The translations under genes were made by a program, and so were the position numbers. The notes below the pieces were generated by a model. The model was not told where the DNA came from. It ran no database searches and was given only the letters and a program-made list of their open reading frames with translations. Of a stretch of DNA of 64,000 nt, positions 1 through 11,644 are shown one piece after another; within the stretch, counting starts at the first letter, position 1; each line of letters opens with the position of its first letter. Origin of the DNA: Mucidula mucida (Eukaryota; Basidiomycota; Agaricomycetes; Agaricales; Physalacriaceae); NCBI GenBank assembly GCA_015501055.1, contig JADNYV010000119.1, positions 49,305-113,304 of the forward strand, read 5' to 3'.

Positions 1-356
1 CAGGCCGTGGTGCCCTCTAAACGCCTGCGCAACAAAATCTCGGGGTTCACGACGCATCTGATGAAGCGCATCCAAAAGGGCCCCGTCCGCGGCATCTCGT
101 TCAAGCTCCAGGAGGAGGAGCGCGAGCGTAAGGATAACTATGTCCCGGAGGTGTCTGCTCTCGAGGGCGAGCTTGAGGTTGACCAGGAGACAAAGGTATG
201 TTATTACATGTGCTTGCTTTGACTCCGCTTATGCTGGTGCAGGACCTCCTCCATGCGCTCAACTTTGATTCGATCCCTGTTACCGTCGCGCAGCCCATCA
301 TCCCCGATCGCGCACCCCGCCGTGAGAGGCGGAACGTTCCTGGCGCAGGCCGGTAG
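1..356 (+). CDS. RPS17: 40S ribosomal protein uS17/RPS17, 3' part (5' end outside window)
   Basis: Structural protein of the small ribosomal subunit in the cytosol. Reading from base 1, the translation contains [19 protein letters not shown] and [19 protein letters not shown], the highly conserved core of eukaryotic S17, and ends in a basic arginine-rich tail. The coding sequence is interrupted by a 47-bp GT..AG intron at 196-242 (donor GTATG after lysine, acceptor GCAG). Exon 243-356 continues in phase 0 and stops at TAG 354-356, so 63 codons plus 38 codons are in frame from base 7. The N-terminal third lies upstream of the window. No lesion is seen. Family recognition is by eye and very secure. 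Confidence 0.96.
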
Positions 357-555
357 ACCGTAGTCGATAACGATGCTTATGCTATTGTATGCTGTATGCC
401 TAAGAATGCGATTCGTCCGTCTGCATGTACATTGTCTGTTGTCTCCTTTAGCCCTCATACATCGGTTCTATAGAGAGAGCAATAAGAATCCCTTACACTG
501 TCAACCAAACGCCACAGATCAAAAAACAGTGTGCCATGGCACTGCAATATCTGCA

Positions 556-646
556 TTCCCTCTAGCCGACTTGAACGACTCACCTCGTCATCACTCATCT
601 TTGCTCATTATACTAGTGACACGCTCTACCACTGAGCTAAGAGGGA
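556..646 (-). tRNA. tRNA-Thr(AGT) with intron
   Basis: On the minus strand a cloverleaf can be drawn. Acceptor TCCCTCT pairs with AGAGGGA, the D stem is GCTC/GAGC with loop AGTGGTA, and the anticodon stem is TGTCA/TGACG with one wobble pair. The loop is CT-AGT-A, and the T arm has loop TTCAAGT. About 19 nt after the base 3' of the anticodon do not fit the cloverleaf and form an intron at the canonical position (37/38). The A box (TAGCTCAGTGGTAGAGCG) and B box (GTTCAAGTC) are both present, so it should be transcribable by Pol III. The discriminator base is A. Confidence 0.85.
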
Positions 647-2080
647 CGACACAACAGTATTTTCCCATCTAACTAGCAAAGTCTACGGTGAGTGCGCCAC
701 AAGCAATGCTTTGATTCATAGTGATATCCCAATCCACAACTTCATTGGGCATCAGTGGGGTGCTTTATACTCAAATGTGTCCTCTCAGGTTGTCTTTATG
801 TGATGTTTGCATGTGCACATGGTGTCAAGGCAAAATGGAATATGGCACGAGAGAATCAACAGATGGTGCTGCTGAACAAGGCTATAATCACCTGCCGCAA
901 CGCGCTGCTGCAGTGACAGACTGGAGGCTCCTTCTTGTCTCGGCTAGTATTACTTACAAGGACTCAGGGAACAATCTATCGGCATAGAAACACAGGAATA
1001 CATTGAGCTGGTCTGCCCTCAGTTTCTCTTCTGCAACCTGCATCAACTGCAGGCGAGGTAGTACCCTGTTAGCGACTGACTATAGCCACAAGACTAAACC
1101 AGGTACCACAGCAAGAACTAAGGAAGAAAGTGTTCATGTTCGTAAGACTAGGCTAGGTCAGGTGTATAAACAAGATTGGAACTAAAGTACAATGATGCTA
1201 CACTACTGCTTATATACTAGTAAGTCTGTGTTTGGGACTCCTTGTCCATACACGTTTCCGCTAGAGATGCTCCATGCCCTTGACCCAGTGTTGTATGCTA
1301 CTAGTCCGTGAAACCATTAAATACGAGTGGTAACTGCATGTAAGTAATAATACTGAAACTAACCATATGTGCTACAAGTGTTGGTGGTGTGTATACAATA
1401 GGAAGTCCATGAGGTATCAGCATGTATGATGTCATCCATATGTTGGGCGTGTGTCCGACATGAGTACGGCTTTGGTAATGAAAAGGTGTGTGATTGGTGA
1501 CGAAACAGATGATGAAACAGTCCGTTGGTTGATAAGACAAGCCCTCGATAAGATATGATAAGATTGAAAATATGAAAATATGGCGATTCATAACAGAACA
1601 AGCCATCGCTGGCAAGGTCTTCAAGCGACATCCACGACACATTTCAGCCAGCATCAGATTGTGTTTGTCCTTGGTACTCTACATGAGGGGTCTGCTACTG
1701 GATGGATAGCGATTTGAAGACAATCTGACCCCACCAGGTGAGTGACCGTATCACGGCCGTATGACCGATCCGTTGACCGTACTCCAAGATTGCTCACGGT
1801 ACGGGTACCGTAACCCGTATGCCATACCATATGCACCGTACATACGGTACGGCACACATCCCTAGTGAAAATATGGCGGTTCATAACAAGTCAGTGCGTT
1901 GATCATCATAAGCATGCACAAAATGTACCATCAGCGCAAGATCCCCAACAATAAGTCCTTTCTTTGATAGTGCTTCTGTCACCTGGAGTGTTCAAAAGAG
2001 TGCAAGGCTATTTGTAATGTTACAAGCAGGTCTGAAGATGTAAATTGCGCCACGGATACAAAGGACAAGCCGAATCCTTG
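647..2080. other. Intergenic, no convincing gene
   Basis: No ORF here shows a recognisable domain or a consistent splice pattern. Around 1740-1870 the sequence is rich in short ACGGT/ACCGT words on both strands, the same motif family seen in arrays near 9.6, 11.0, 11.8 and 12.1 kb. Otherwise I see nothing in it. Confidence 0.4.
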
Positions 2081-2137
2081 ATTCCCTTGAACACTGTCCA
2101 TCTCTAGTGACGCGCTCTACCGCTGAGCTAAGAGGGA
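2081..2137 (-). pseudogene. tRNA-Thr fragment (5' half plus remnant of T arm)
   Basis: The minus strand begins with the same 5' half as the two intact tRNA-Thr genes: acceptor TCCCTCT, the A box with AGCTCAGCGGTAGAGC, and anticodon-stem start CGTCACTAG. After that it jumps to TGTTCAAGGGAATCAAGG, so the 3' anticodon stem, most of the T stem and the 3' acceptor strand are missing. The word GGGAATCAAGG, which runs past the mature 3' end, is also found right after the intact tRNA at 49.1 kb. This suggests a common parental copy. It is non-functional as a tRNA. Confidence 0.65.
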
Positions 2138-3438
2138 TGTTTGCTGCCATTGTGGCGGCCTGATCCGAGCTATGTACATTATTCTGATAAGAAAACGATC
2201 CCCGCTGCCCTCTTGAGGATTCGTATGGTCTAGGAGTAATACCAAACAAGTCGAAAAGTCAGTCTGTCGACCACAGTAGATGGATAATCAGAATCTCAGT
2301 GCATGTGAAGAAGCCCGCACTGAGGTTATTGGACCGGCGACACGAACACTACCCTCCGCGGTTTCCTTTTGTGTCCGAAATTTCCCTTCCCAGATAGCAC
2401 CTATTCAGTGTCGTTCAGAAACCCACCATCGCCCGTTAAGGTACACTCCCCCAATCTCAAAGCTCGTACCTTAAACATCATTACACCTATAAGAGCGCGC
2501 AAAAGTAAACCACGCACCCAACCAAGCCTCCGACCTTGAAATTCAATTCTTGATTCTACTAGACGCCATCACAGTCAATTGTGTGTAGTCGGAAAGAGGA
2601 ATCTTGAGGCTACTGACAGCATAGCACGTTTCTGCGGTGACTGGAAAGAGGAAAAAAACAGACCTCGTTGACTTGATTGACGCCGTCTATGATACCTTGA
2701 ATTATGGATTCGAGGATAGCCAGGAAACCGCTGGGATTAAGGAGTTGGGGAAAGATCTGACGGCGAGCAAGAAGAAGACGAGGTGTGATGCAGCTATGAG
2801 ATCAGAGAGAAAAATGGCCTTGGGAAGAACTCAGAAGCGGATAAAAGACAGTGTAAATGTGTTGGAGGATAGCCTAGGATGTGACTCGGATGGTACGACT
2901 CAAGTCTTCAACAGAGCAGTTTCCGCGGTCGCCACAAATGTTAACTCCTGCCAGAGTTTCATGTACACCAGAGACATTCGATTCTGGTGGACTGCATCCT
3001 TCTTGGTACTGTGACTGTAGATAGAAAAGGACGCGTCATTTCAGGAAAACGAAACGATGAGCGTTCGGAGAAGAACACGTACACAGGACCGAATAATTCG
3101 TCTCGGGTCAAGATATAACTTCCCCTGAATGCCGTAGAACAGCTGGAAGATAAGACGGTCATGATCAAATGCCATTAAGTCTGCGGGGTGTTCTACAAAG
3201 ACAGCGGTGGTACAGCGAACGAAAGCAATATAAATGACAGGGTATAAGAAATACGAAGATACAGTAGTATACACAGTGCAGGGTCCCATGCGACGATGAG
3301 AAACGATAGTAATTGAAACAATGTGGGTGGATATGCAAGAGAAGGGCGCGTCGAATGGATCAACATTCCGCACGCGCGCGGGCGTAAAAGGAAAAGAGGA
3401 CTTCATCCGTAGATGACGCTGTACATAGATGCCATCAG
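2138..3438. other. Intergenic; one doubtful ORF at 2637-3014 (+)
   Basis: A 125-codon open frame starting with GTG at 2637 is lysine/aspartate-rich in its first 90 residues (for example GKDLTASKKKTRCDAAM). It has no recognised domain and no ATG start. It could be an exon of an unrecognised gene or chance. The part from about 3,020 lies just 3' of the MYND gene and probably holds its 3' untranslated region. Confidence 0.25.
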
Positions 3439-4304
3439 TCAAACGCCATCATCCCCCCCAAAAAAAAACACGCACCCTCTCGACGTAGTCGACTTTGGCA
3501 AAAACTCGGTCTGGCCGCTTTCCACGCAGTGGTGGAGCGTGCTCAGCCAATCGTCGCGCATATCCCATGTTATTCTTGAGGGCGCGTCGACCTCGACCGG
3601 CATCACCTGGCTCACGGACCCGCACTGGATCACAATCACGAGCGTCCCAATCCCCCCACCATGTCGACACCGCTCCTCGCGACGCTGGATATCGGCTATG
3701 ACAACGGGATCGTTGATATACGTTCGTGGGATGATGTGCGTGGCGGCGATGGAAAACCTGTGAGAAGGGGATAAGAAAACTTAAATAGATGAAAGGGAGT
3801 ACTGGGACTTACCGACGACTCGCGTCACTACTGCTACGAGGGGTGAGCTCTATGAGGAGCGCATTCGAGCGGATATTGGAAGGAATGCGTTTGAGTTGCA
3901 ATGCTTGGAAGCCGACCCAGCCCAGCAGCGTGTTATATGCCGATGTGAATTTACGGAGATTGCGGGCAACGTCGCTCTCCCCATACACCTGCTTCGCCGA
4001 CGATAGCTGACTCGATGTGTGGTGGCAAACAGTCTTGTGTACGGGCCAGTGAATCTTTTGGCAGGCCGGGGACTAATGAGTCATAGGGTCAGTGTTATCA
4101 CTCGGGGGGCGAGGTAAGGGATCGGCGCGCACACAGTATTGGGTGACAAGCTGAAAGAGCTCTTAGTATCGGGATGAAAGAAGGGGGTGGACAAAGACGT
4201 ACACATCCTCCGCATAAGCGGAACTTGGCGATAGCTGGGTTCTCAACAGCGCCGCACTGGTCGCAGAGACGGTGGCCTCGGGGCTTTTGGCTATAGTGGG
4301 GCAT
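3439..4304 (-). CDS. MYND-type zinc-finger protein, 232 aa
   Basis: Four exons on the minus strand: 4304-4203, 4150-4133 (an 18-nt microexon), 4072-3813 and 3757-3439. The lengths sum to 699 nt with consistent phases. The N terminus forms a complete MYND finger: LCDQCGAVENPAIAKFRLC, then GGC, LVTQYC, SPACQKIHWPVHKTVC. This gives the C-x2-C, C-x2-C, C-x3-C, H-x3-C zinc pattern, with the microexon supplying the YC. MYND fingers bind two zinc ions and mediate protein-protein contacts. The remaining ~180 residues are an uncharacterised helical region of the kind common in mushroom MYND proteins, so the specific role is unknown. Stop TGA is at 3441-3439, and no lesion was found. The splice junctions are my inference from the finger, which only reads through when all three introns are removed. 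Confidence 0.8.
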
Positions 4305-5816
4305 CGTGTATTAGGTCGGGTCTGGGGCCGTTAAGGGAATTCGAAATGTAGACGGAACGGAACCGTTAATGCGAAAGAGCACGAAACGAAGTTGACTCAC
4401 GTTTGCAGGTTATATAGTCCATGCACAGGACGGAATGGGCATAGCCCGTTATGGATGACGGATGGCAAAACAAAAAGAAAAACGCCTCAAAGCGACGTCT
4501 TTTTGTTATTCGAGACATCTTCTCCTGTTGTGTGGGGATTTCTGGAAAGGCAGGTGGTGAAAAAAGACAAAAAGGGTGATGGGAAGACAAAAGAGAGATC
4601 GCCATCACTAGTTTCCTTTTCCGGGCGGTTGACAATAACGCACCTTTACCCTGCGTATCTCCGTTGCGCGCCTAGACAATAAACGAACGAACAGCTGGCT
4701 CGTAAAAACATGTGCGGATCCTAATCCGTCGATTCCCTTGAGAATCCCGAATTGGGAGAGGCCTGAAAATGAAGGAGAGGTGTGTCTAATTGTATTGTAT
4801 GACACAAAGGATTCCGAAGACGTTATTACTTCCGCGCAGGAGAGGCGCAGGGCCGACGCTTCGTGGCTCCGCCTCGTGTTCACGTGGTTTCAATTACGCC
4901 TCCTTTTCGGGCATCACCTTCCAAACGCCATGGGTCGAGACAAGGACAGTTAGACAACCGCTGCAGATGTTAGCTCTGATCGTCGCACCAGTTACGCCCC
5001 CAAGAATGACAGCTAAGGTGATAGCTAGACGGACACCAGGGGACCGAGGACAAGACGCGATTGCATTATTAGAGCGTAGCGTTTGAGATGGCTGATGTGG
5101 CGCTTAAAGGACAGCACGCGGCGGTAAGGGAAGCCGTAGACCTCAAGTCAAAATACACCATTCAATGAAAACTTCCTCTTTGATACGAGAAGTTTAGCGC
5201 CGCGGGGTAAGGGACACCTCCGCTGCGTTGCCTTGTCCACACAAAGAGAAGTACATGCTTGATGGGTTTCCAGACACGAGTTTGGTACGTGGTCGTGAAT
5301 AGTGTGAATGGAAGGAGAATAGCACAAAGGGAATACGAAAAACGAGTCGTGAAACAGTGCTGGTGTGTGAAGGGGGACCTACAAAGATCGTGTCGTCCGC
5401 ATCAACCAAGTGCCAAGATCCGACCACGAGTTTTCAATGAAGATCCAGATCATTTCTGCACCTCATCGCCTTACTAGAAAGCTAGAAGGTACCATCTTCA
5501 CAGATTAACCTGCCTGTTATAACAATGATAGCACAAGTACTATCAAACCTAGAATCCATCATTACGAGATGGACTCCGAGCCGCTAGGTGCACCAGTGGC
5601 ACTGGTACTATCTGCTTGACGCCACCGAAGTCGGAGGATACGTCATGATGTGCGATACAACTTGCTGATTAGCAGAAATAGGTATGAACAGCATTCACTG
5701 TCAAGGAGTCAGGTGATAAGCAAGCCCGATTTCGGTTCGAACTATTAAGATGAATAACGGTACGTATGTGTCGTCCATGAAATATAAGTATCGAGAGCAA
5801 GTCACGGCGATAACGG
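4305..5816. other. Intergenic, no convincing gene
   Basis: This is the interval upstream of the MYND gene start and downstream of the kinase gene stop, both on the minus strand. Several 70-100 codon open frames occur on both strands, but none has a recognisable motif or coherent splice sites. The first ~300 bp should contain the MYND promoter. Confidence 0.4.
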
Positions 5817-8800
5817 TTATGAACTGAATCCGGGGTATGTCCAGGAAGGATCTACATCCAAATACTCATGACGTTGCAGCTCAGCAGCAGACGCTCGCCG
5901 CTGCGGATCACTAAAAGAGATATGAAAACACTGAAAACCAAGCTCCGACAAACCAGCAACTCACACGACGAAGCATCTTTTGCCAAAATCCTCTGCCAAT
6001 TCAGAAATCCCCTCCGCAGGAAGGACTTGATACCAATCCTCAGGCTACAGATGTCAGATCAGTGAAAGGTGCAATGCAATTGAAACGTCCCAAAGTACCT
6101 CGACGTCTGGCAGATCATGCTCCGAGTCTATTCCCGCCCACATCTCACACGCAATGCATCCAATACTCCATACATCGACCTTGACACCCGCCCCATGCTG
6201 CCGTTCCAGGCTCATCGCCTCGGGCGCCATCCAGAACACACTCCCATGGACCGGTGTCTTCGTGCGTGCCCCCAAATCATCGATGCGCTTCGAGACGCCA
6301 AAGCATGTGATCTTGCATCGACCATTCTCCTCGACAAGCACGTTCTCGGCTTTAAGATCCTATGCATGGGATCAGAGAAGGAATGGGACGGAGGAGCGTG
6401 GTGACATGTACCCTATGAATAACACCCTGGGAATGCAGAAACGCAATGCCATCGACGACGTGTCCCAGGAAGAACTTGGTCAGTTCGGTATCGCCGAATG
6501 TTCCGTGCTTCTTCACGAGGTCGTGGATAGTCGCTCCAGGAACGTATTCGAGAAATCTAAGAGGCGTTAGAGAAAGTATGAGGAATGGCACATGGAAAGA
6601 CTGACAAGCTCGCTCCGGAAGTATTCAACTCAAGACCCAAGCACCGCACGACATTTGGATATTTCAAGTCTTTGAGCATCTCGTACATGTGCTTGATCAT
6701 GCGCGACGCACGATGATGCAGCGACTGCTCCCTGTTCGCGGGTATTTCCACCTGCTTGACGACCATGACCTCGCCCACGGCCGCGTTCAAAGCAAAGGAT
6801 ATCTGGCTATAGGCGCCGACCGCGATGGGAACACCTCGTACCCATTTGAAAGGAGCTTTTGACAAACATAAACACAAGTGCATAACAAAGTAATAGAAAG
6901 GAGCGTACGCAACACTGGTTTTGGGAGACTCTTGACTACGACGTCGCCCGGCTTGCTCGCCCAGGCTTTGAACAGGCCGTTGATGGCTTGTCTGTTCTTT
7001 GATGATGTCTTGGGAGGCAAAAGACGTGTAGTGTCGACACGCTTTTTGATGCAAGGAGGTGTGACGGGTGATAAGAGAGGCGCGATGTTATCCATCGGAG
7101 TAGGTGGCGTGACCGCAAACTTGGTATGGGTCGGTCCATGTTCACTTTGAGCCGAGTCGGGTGATATATTTCCACCGGCAGTAGAAGGACTACGCGGTCC
7201 CTTGGGTCGAAGTCGGCTGGTGGAATCCGAAAGACGCCCATGAGCGGTACTCGAAGCCGTGGAAGAGTCCGGAGAGGAGTTATTGGAGGGAACAAGGTTT
7301 CTTGTGTTCAACGTCAGCGATGGTCGTCGTGACGTGCTGTTCCCGACGAGGGGTTTATCAACCCGGATGATGACGAGGTCCGCCGAAGACATTGGCACTT
7401 GTCCAGATGGTGTAGCTGCATCCGCTGATGGGGTAGCGAGCACTCGCTGGTAGACGTAAGGGCCAGGTGAATCATCTGGACATGTCGAACAGAATCCATT
7501 CATTATCCGAAGCTGTCCAAGTACGGTGGTCGCAGTTGGGCGATCCTTTGGAGATGAAGAAAGGCACGATTCAATCAATGCCCACAGCTCATCCGAAGGA
7601 AGCTCGTCTGCCGATGGTCGAGGCGGCTTGTTCTTGAGAGTTAATACTTCATTAATGAGCGCCGCGTCACTTCTGATATGCCAAAACGGAGCCTTTCCCG
7701 TGTATATCTACGACGAATCTACGACGAATTAAACGTATGCCCCATGATGAAAGATATAGACGACGTGCCTCGATAATGGTGCACCCGAAGGAGTATATGT
7801 CCTTCGCCGCGACACGTGAGTGATCAAAGAGCGAATAATCCATCATCTCAGGTGGAAGCCACCGGATAGAGCCACGCAGTACCATCGCGGAACTAGCTGG
7901 TGTCTGGGATTCAGCGACGAGGCTAAGACCAAAGTCCGCTAGACAGCAGCGCAGTTCGTTGTTGACGAGAATGTTCGCCTAGAATAATATAAGCTTCACA
8001 ACCCGTGTATAGTCATGGTAGCCGCGTACGCCTCTGATGTCTCCATGGACAATCTGGGGATCTAGCTCGTGCAAGTACCGAATGCCTTGAGCGATTTCAC
8101 AGATCTAGCAGTGTCAGGTAATCTATGACAAAACTGTGGGGAGTACGCACTGCTTTTAGGCGGTCGTGCGACGGATATCGCTGGAGAAATGATATTATGT
8201 TCCCGTTTTCCATCCATGGCGATATCAAGCAGAAACTAGGCGCGCACAAAGTGAGGGTAACTCCTAGAAAAGGGAGAACATTCGGATGGCGAAGCTGCCT
8301 CCAGACCAATGCTTCGTGACAGAAATCCTTGGGGTAGATAAGATCAGTCTGTCCCAGATAATCGCACTACAGGCGCACCTTTAACAGTTCTTCTCTCGCG
8401 CTGCCCGTTAAGAAGAGCCTCAAAACCTTGAGACAAACGGGTTTTTCCTCCATGGTCCCTTTCCAAATATCCTAAAGCGCTATTTATCAGCCGGAATCTG
8501 AATACAGTAAACAGCACTAACCGCAAATCCTCCACCCGAGACAGGAAAGGCTCCGTCACGCCTCACATTCCGGCAAAAGAACGAAGTCGGTACGATATCG
8601 TGATGCTTTCCCAAAACGCGCAGGGATTTCATGCATGTCGTCCGATATCGCTCATTGGACGGTCCAGCATCCAATTCCTATCCCGGTATGAGAAGTAAAC
8701 CAAACTGGGAAGGAAGAAACACGAACAGTTTGTAAAACATCTATCACTATCAAAGCGACATCAGGCTTGACGGAATCAATGGTCTTCCACGGGCTATCGG

Positions 8801-8876
8801 TGGTCCATAACAGCTGTAGTATTTGCTGTGCCACGAATTCGCGGGGATCATCGGCAGAGAGGCGAGACCAGTCCAT
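5817..8876 (-). CDS. Tandem protein kinase: TKL kinase fused to MAP3K-like pseudokinase, 829 aa
   Basis: Twelve exons: 8876-8727, 8677-8522, 8471-8379, 8327-8151, 8104-8030, 7978-7769, 7707-6909, 6855-6606, 6556-6412, 6359-6099, 6044-5965, 5910-5817. They total 2490 nt in continuous phase. Domain 1 (about residues 98-320) is a TKL serine/threonine kinase: GGGFADIW loop, PVCLKVLR lysine, IVHGDIRG catalytic loop (D214) and LADFGLSL (D232). A ~230-residue Ser/Pro/Thr-rich linker follows. Domain 2 (about 554-829) resembles BCK1/STE11-type MAP3Ks: FKWVRG start, VMVVKQVEI lysine (K586), VIHRDLKAENVL, FWMAPE and CEMWAG, ending with AAELQRHEYL. Its P-loop has lost two glycines (IAVGAYSQI) and DFG reads CFG (C704), so it is predicted catalytically weak or dead. 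The intron at 7768-7708 has a GC donor. The start is the first ATG matching the paralogue exon; a further upstream exon cannot be excluded. Confidence 0.82.
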
Positions 8877-9540
8877 GCATCCTGCGGGCGGGCGGGCAGA
8901 TTCGATATCAAAATGAGGGTGCTCTTATTTACAGTATAAGAGGAGGACGTGGGGGTTGTGGAGGACGTGGCTAGATGCACCGGTGAGAACAAGCATCCGT
9001 GCCACATGCAATTGATGCTGATCAGTGCACCGCCTTCAGTGGAATGCCATACGTTGATTAGCGCGAAAGGAATCACGCAATGACGGCTCAGGGTGTAATG
9101 CAGATAGAGGATCGTTACAAGAGCAAGATCAGAGCAAGATGTAAAGGAGCACCTCGTTCGTGTTGGTTATTGTCAAGCCTTGTTTGGCTCTGTTCATTAT
9201 ATGATCAAGATTCGACTTTCGTTGCACTGGATCTCACGCGAAGGGTGATGATGGGAGTATAATGAATTCGGTTGATGTGCTTCGCCTCCAGCTGTCTTCC
9301 CGCCTTCTTTCCTTGGCCTTCGGGTCCTTTGGCGCCTTCCCTGCCTGAACTACCTATCCCATCGCCGTGCCTTTTGCTGAAGCGCTGTCATTACTTCACA
9401 CCTTACACTATCTAACAACGAGTGAATTGGACGTCTGCATGAGACGCATGTCGCGTTGATACCAACAACATCACCGCGTCTATCCTACCAGTTGTCGTAC
9501 GCTTCTCCCGCTGTCAACGTCCCTCCATCACGCCCGCAGG

Positions 9541-9660
9541 GGCACCACAAAAGTGCCGTGGCCGCTACCGTGCTACCGTGCACGCTACCGTTACCGCGGC
9601 CGCTACCGTGCATCATTACCGTGCATCACTGCCGTGATGGACCCTGTTACGTTACGCAGA
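9541..9660. repeat. Degenerate ACCGTG/CACGGT motif array
   Basis: The word TACCGTGC and close variants (CCGCTACCGTG, ATTACCGTGC, CTGCCGTG) recur many times in ~100 bp. Spacing is irregular, so this is not a true tandem microsatellite. The same words recur at about 10980-11080, 11805-11930 and 12090-12150. Confidence 0.6.
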
Positions 9661-11089
9661 CGTGGTCACACTGTGACTTGAAAGCGTAACGCTGCTATGG
9701 AGCGATCGCGTCTTGCCTCTCGTCCATGACCATCCATCACGACGAGCCTAGTAAACCATGAATATATATAGTTTCCTTCTTCGCTAACTTGTGGTGCATC
9801 TGGCATAACCGCCACAGATCTCAATATGAGACTCCATTATTGTTCCCCCAATTTCTCCTTGGGCGACTCGCATTCTCGGCATGCAGGATCATTGGACATT
9901 GAAGAATTTGGTGCATGTATCGGTTTGCATTATAGTGTCCAGTCATTTATTTTCCGCATCACAGTAAATTCGGGCGCCAGATGGCTTCCTCAAGCTAGCC
10001 TTCATCCCGACAAGAATTTGGTCTTGTCCTCCCTCCTCAACAAGCTTGGTCCTGTCCTCGCCTTTACCTTCATCCCGGCAAGTACAGTGTTGTCTACACC
10101 CTCCTCTTTCTCCCTCTTCACACAATGGTCTTTCTCCCCTTTCAACACCAAGCACAACTACAGCCCTACTCATCATCTTCGTTATGCTTGCACTCGCGAA
10201 CGGCGCGGCTATCCCGCGAGGTCAAACCACGTCCCACATGGAATGCGGCTCTCCGCTCTGAGCGCAATACCAGGCGGGCGTATGGGTTGGATAGACATCC
10301 TCACAGTTAAACTAGGCCTGTTTCCCAACTATGCGGGTGGGTTGAACTCATATTCGACTGCAGTGCCATATTTGTACACACTGTCCTCTTATGTTACCGT
10401 TTCGCTGCTGAGACTCACGAGTCACGGTAATCCTGTCTTGCGCACACGGGTTCGCTGAGCGCTCTCAAGAGGTGCAGCTATTTTCACAGAGGTCGCTCTC
10501 ACACGACCTGTGTTCGTCTTCACCTGATTGATGCCGGCTCTTCCACTGACAGTAATCCTGTCGTTCATTGTCTGTGAGGTGAACAAATGTCATGAGGCCG
10601 AGTCCGCCTCGTGCACAATCTGCATTGATATTTACAGCTATATATACAGTACCTGCGGCATTCTACGACTGGTACAAAAAGATCTAGTACTATTCAAGTC
10701 ATTACGTGCACTCAGCCCTAACAGTAGCGGTGGTGAATAAAAAAGTGGGACGCAAGAATTAAAGGGAATTCGTAGTGTTAGGAATGATAAAGGTGTACGT
10801 AGGGTCCGGATTGAATCCAACAAGTCCACTAGGAGCATTTCCGACGATTAGAAGGATGGAGCTGAGATTTCTTCTGAAATTCAGCGTACCAAACAGTGGT
10901 GATATACCTGAAAGCACCTGGTCATTGCTGTACTGACAGTGCCCGATTAACGAGTATAACGTGTACAACAAGAAAGTCAGACGGTAACGCCGGTGTAACA
11001 CGCACCTGTCACAACCGTGAGCACTACCGTGTCAGTGCTGTGCGATTACCGTGCTACCGTGCAACCGTGCTCGCAGTAGAGATCACCAC

Positions 11090-11398
11090 AAGTCGGGCGA
11101 ATCCGCGAGTAACTCGTGATTCAGCTCGCCTCGGGCATCTCGGTGATCGGATTCGACCCGACTCGCGAGCCTAAGAAACTCGAGTCTGCCAAGAGTCTCG
11201 CACACAGGTTTCAGAACATCCCGACTCGCGGCGAGTACTCGCCCATTCGTCTACTTATGTTCTTCTATGCAATCCGCTGACATGTCTACCTACATTATGC
11301 CTTCTCATATGCCTTATACTTAGAAATATCAATTGTTTTATGATTTTTTACTATGTATCGTAAGATTCGGCGAGTACTCGCGAGTTGATTCGCGAGTA
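11090..11398. repeat. Degenerate ACTCG/CGAGT motif array, left of the MITE
   Basis: Short words ACTCG, CGAGT and ACTCGCGAG recur on both strands, for example CGGCGAGTACTCGC near 11,228 and 11,369. The array is interrupted by an AT-rich stretch at about 11,260-11,360. It resumes on the far side of the MITE (11,645-11,790), so the MITE appears to have landed inside one array. Confidence 0.6.
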
Positions 11399-11642
11399 CT
11401 GTAGTGTTTCGACCGCAAATTCACATAACGGGTCACGGGGGTCTTTGAAGTGAAGCTATATATACATCATAACGGGTCACGGACCACTTTGGTCAGGCAC
11501 GAGCCTCCAAATAAGGAAATTTCAGGTCCCGCTATAAGCGGAACTGTCCAAAAAAGGCAATTTAAGGGTCTGTGAAGCTGTTTGCTGTAACTTCAGACCA
11601 TAATGGGTCACAGGCTGTGAAGTTACGGTCGAAACGCTACAG
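11399..11642. mobile_element. MITE, 244 bp, terminal inverted repeats CTGTAG(T/C)GTTTCGACC
   Basis: The element begins CTGTAGTGTTTCGACCG and ends CGGTCGAAACGCTACAG. These are inverted repeats of about 17 bp with one or two mismatches, and TA flanks both ends. It has no coding capacity. A motif of the form CATAACGGGTCACGG occurs three times inside (two direct copies and a CATAATGGGTCACAGG variant). Subterminal sequence near both ends is complementary, so the whole could fold back. The flanks read GCGAG-TA and TA-CTCGC; removing the element restores GCGAGTACTCGC, a word present elsewhere in the same array. This supports a TA target duplication, as in Tc1/mariner-type MITEs. Related copies lie at 27693-27944 and 59678-59944. 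Confidence 0.85.
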
Positions 11643-11644
11643 TA

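Noticed and set aside
2959..3442. Overlapping minus-strand frames (69 and 133 codons)
   Set aside because: They lie directly 3' of the MYND stop and have no motif; better explained as untranslated sequence.
9826..10458. 210-codon open frame
   Set aside because: Composition looks random, there is no domain and no splice logic, and it overlaps other equally long frames in a repeat-rich interval.
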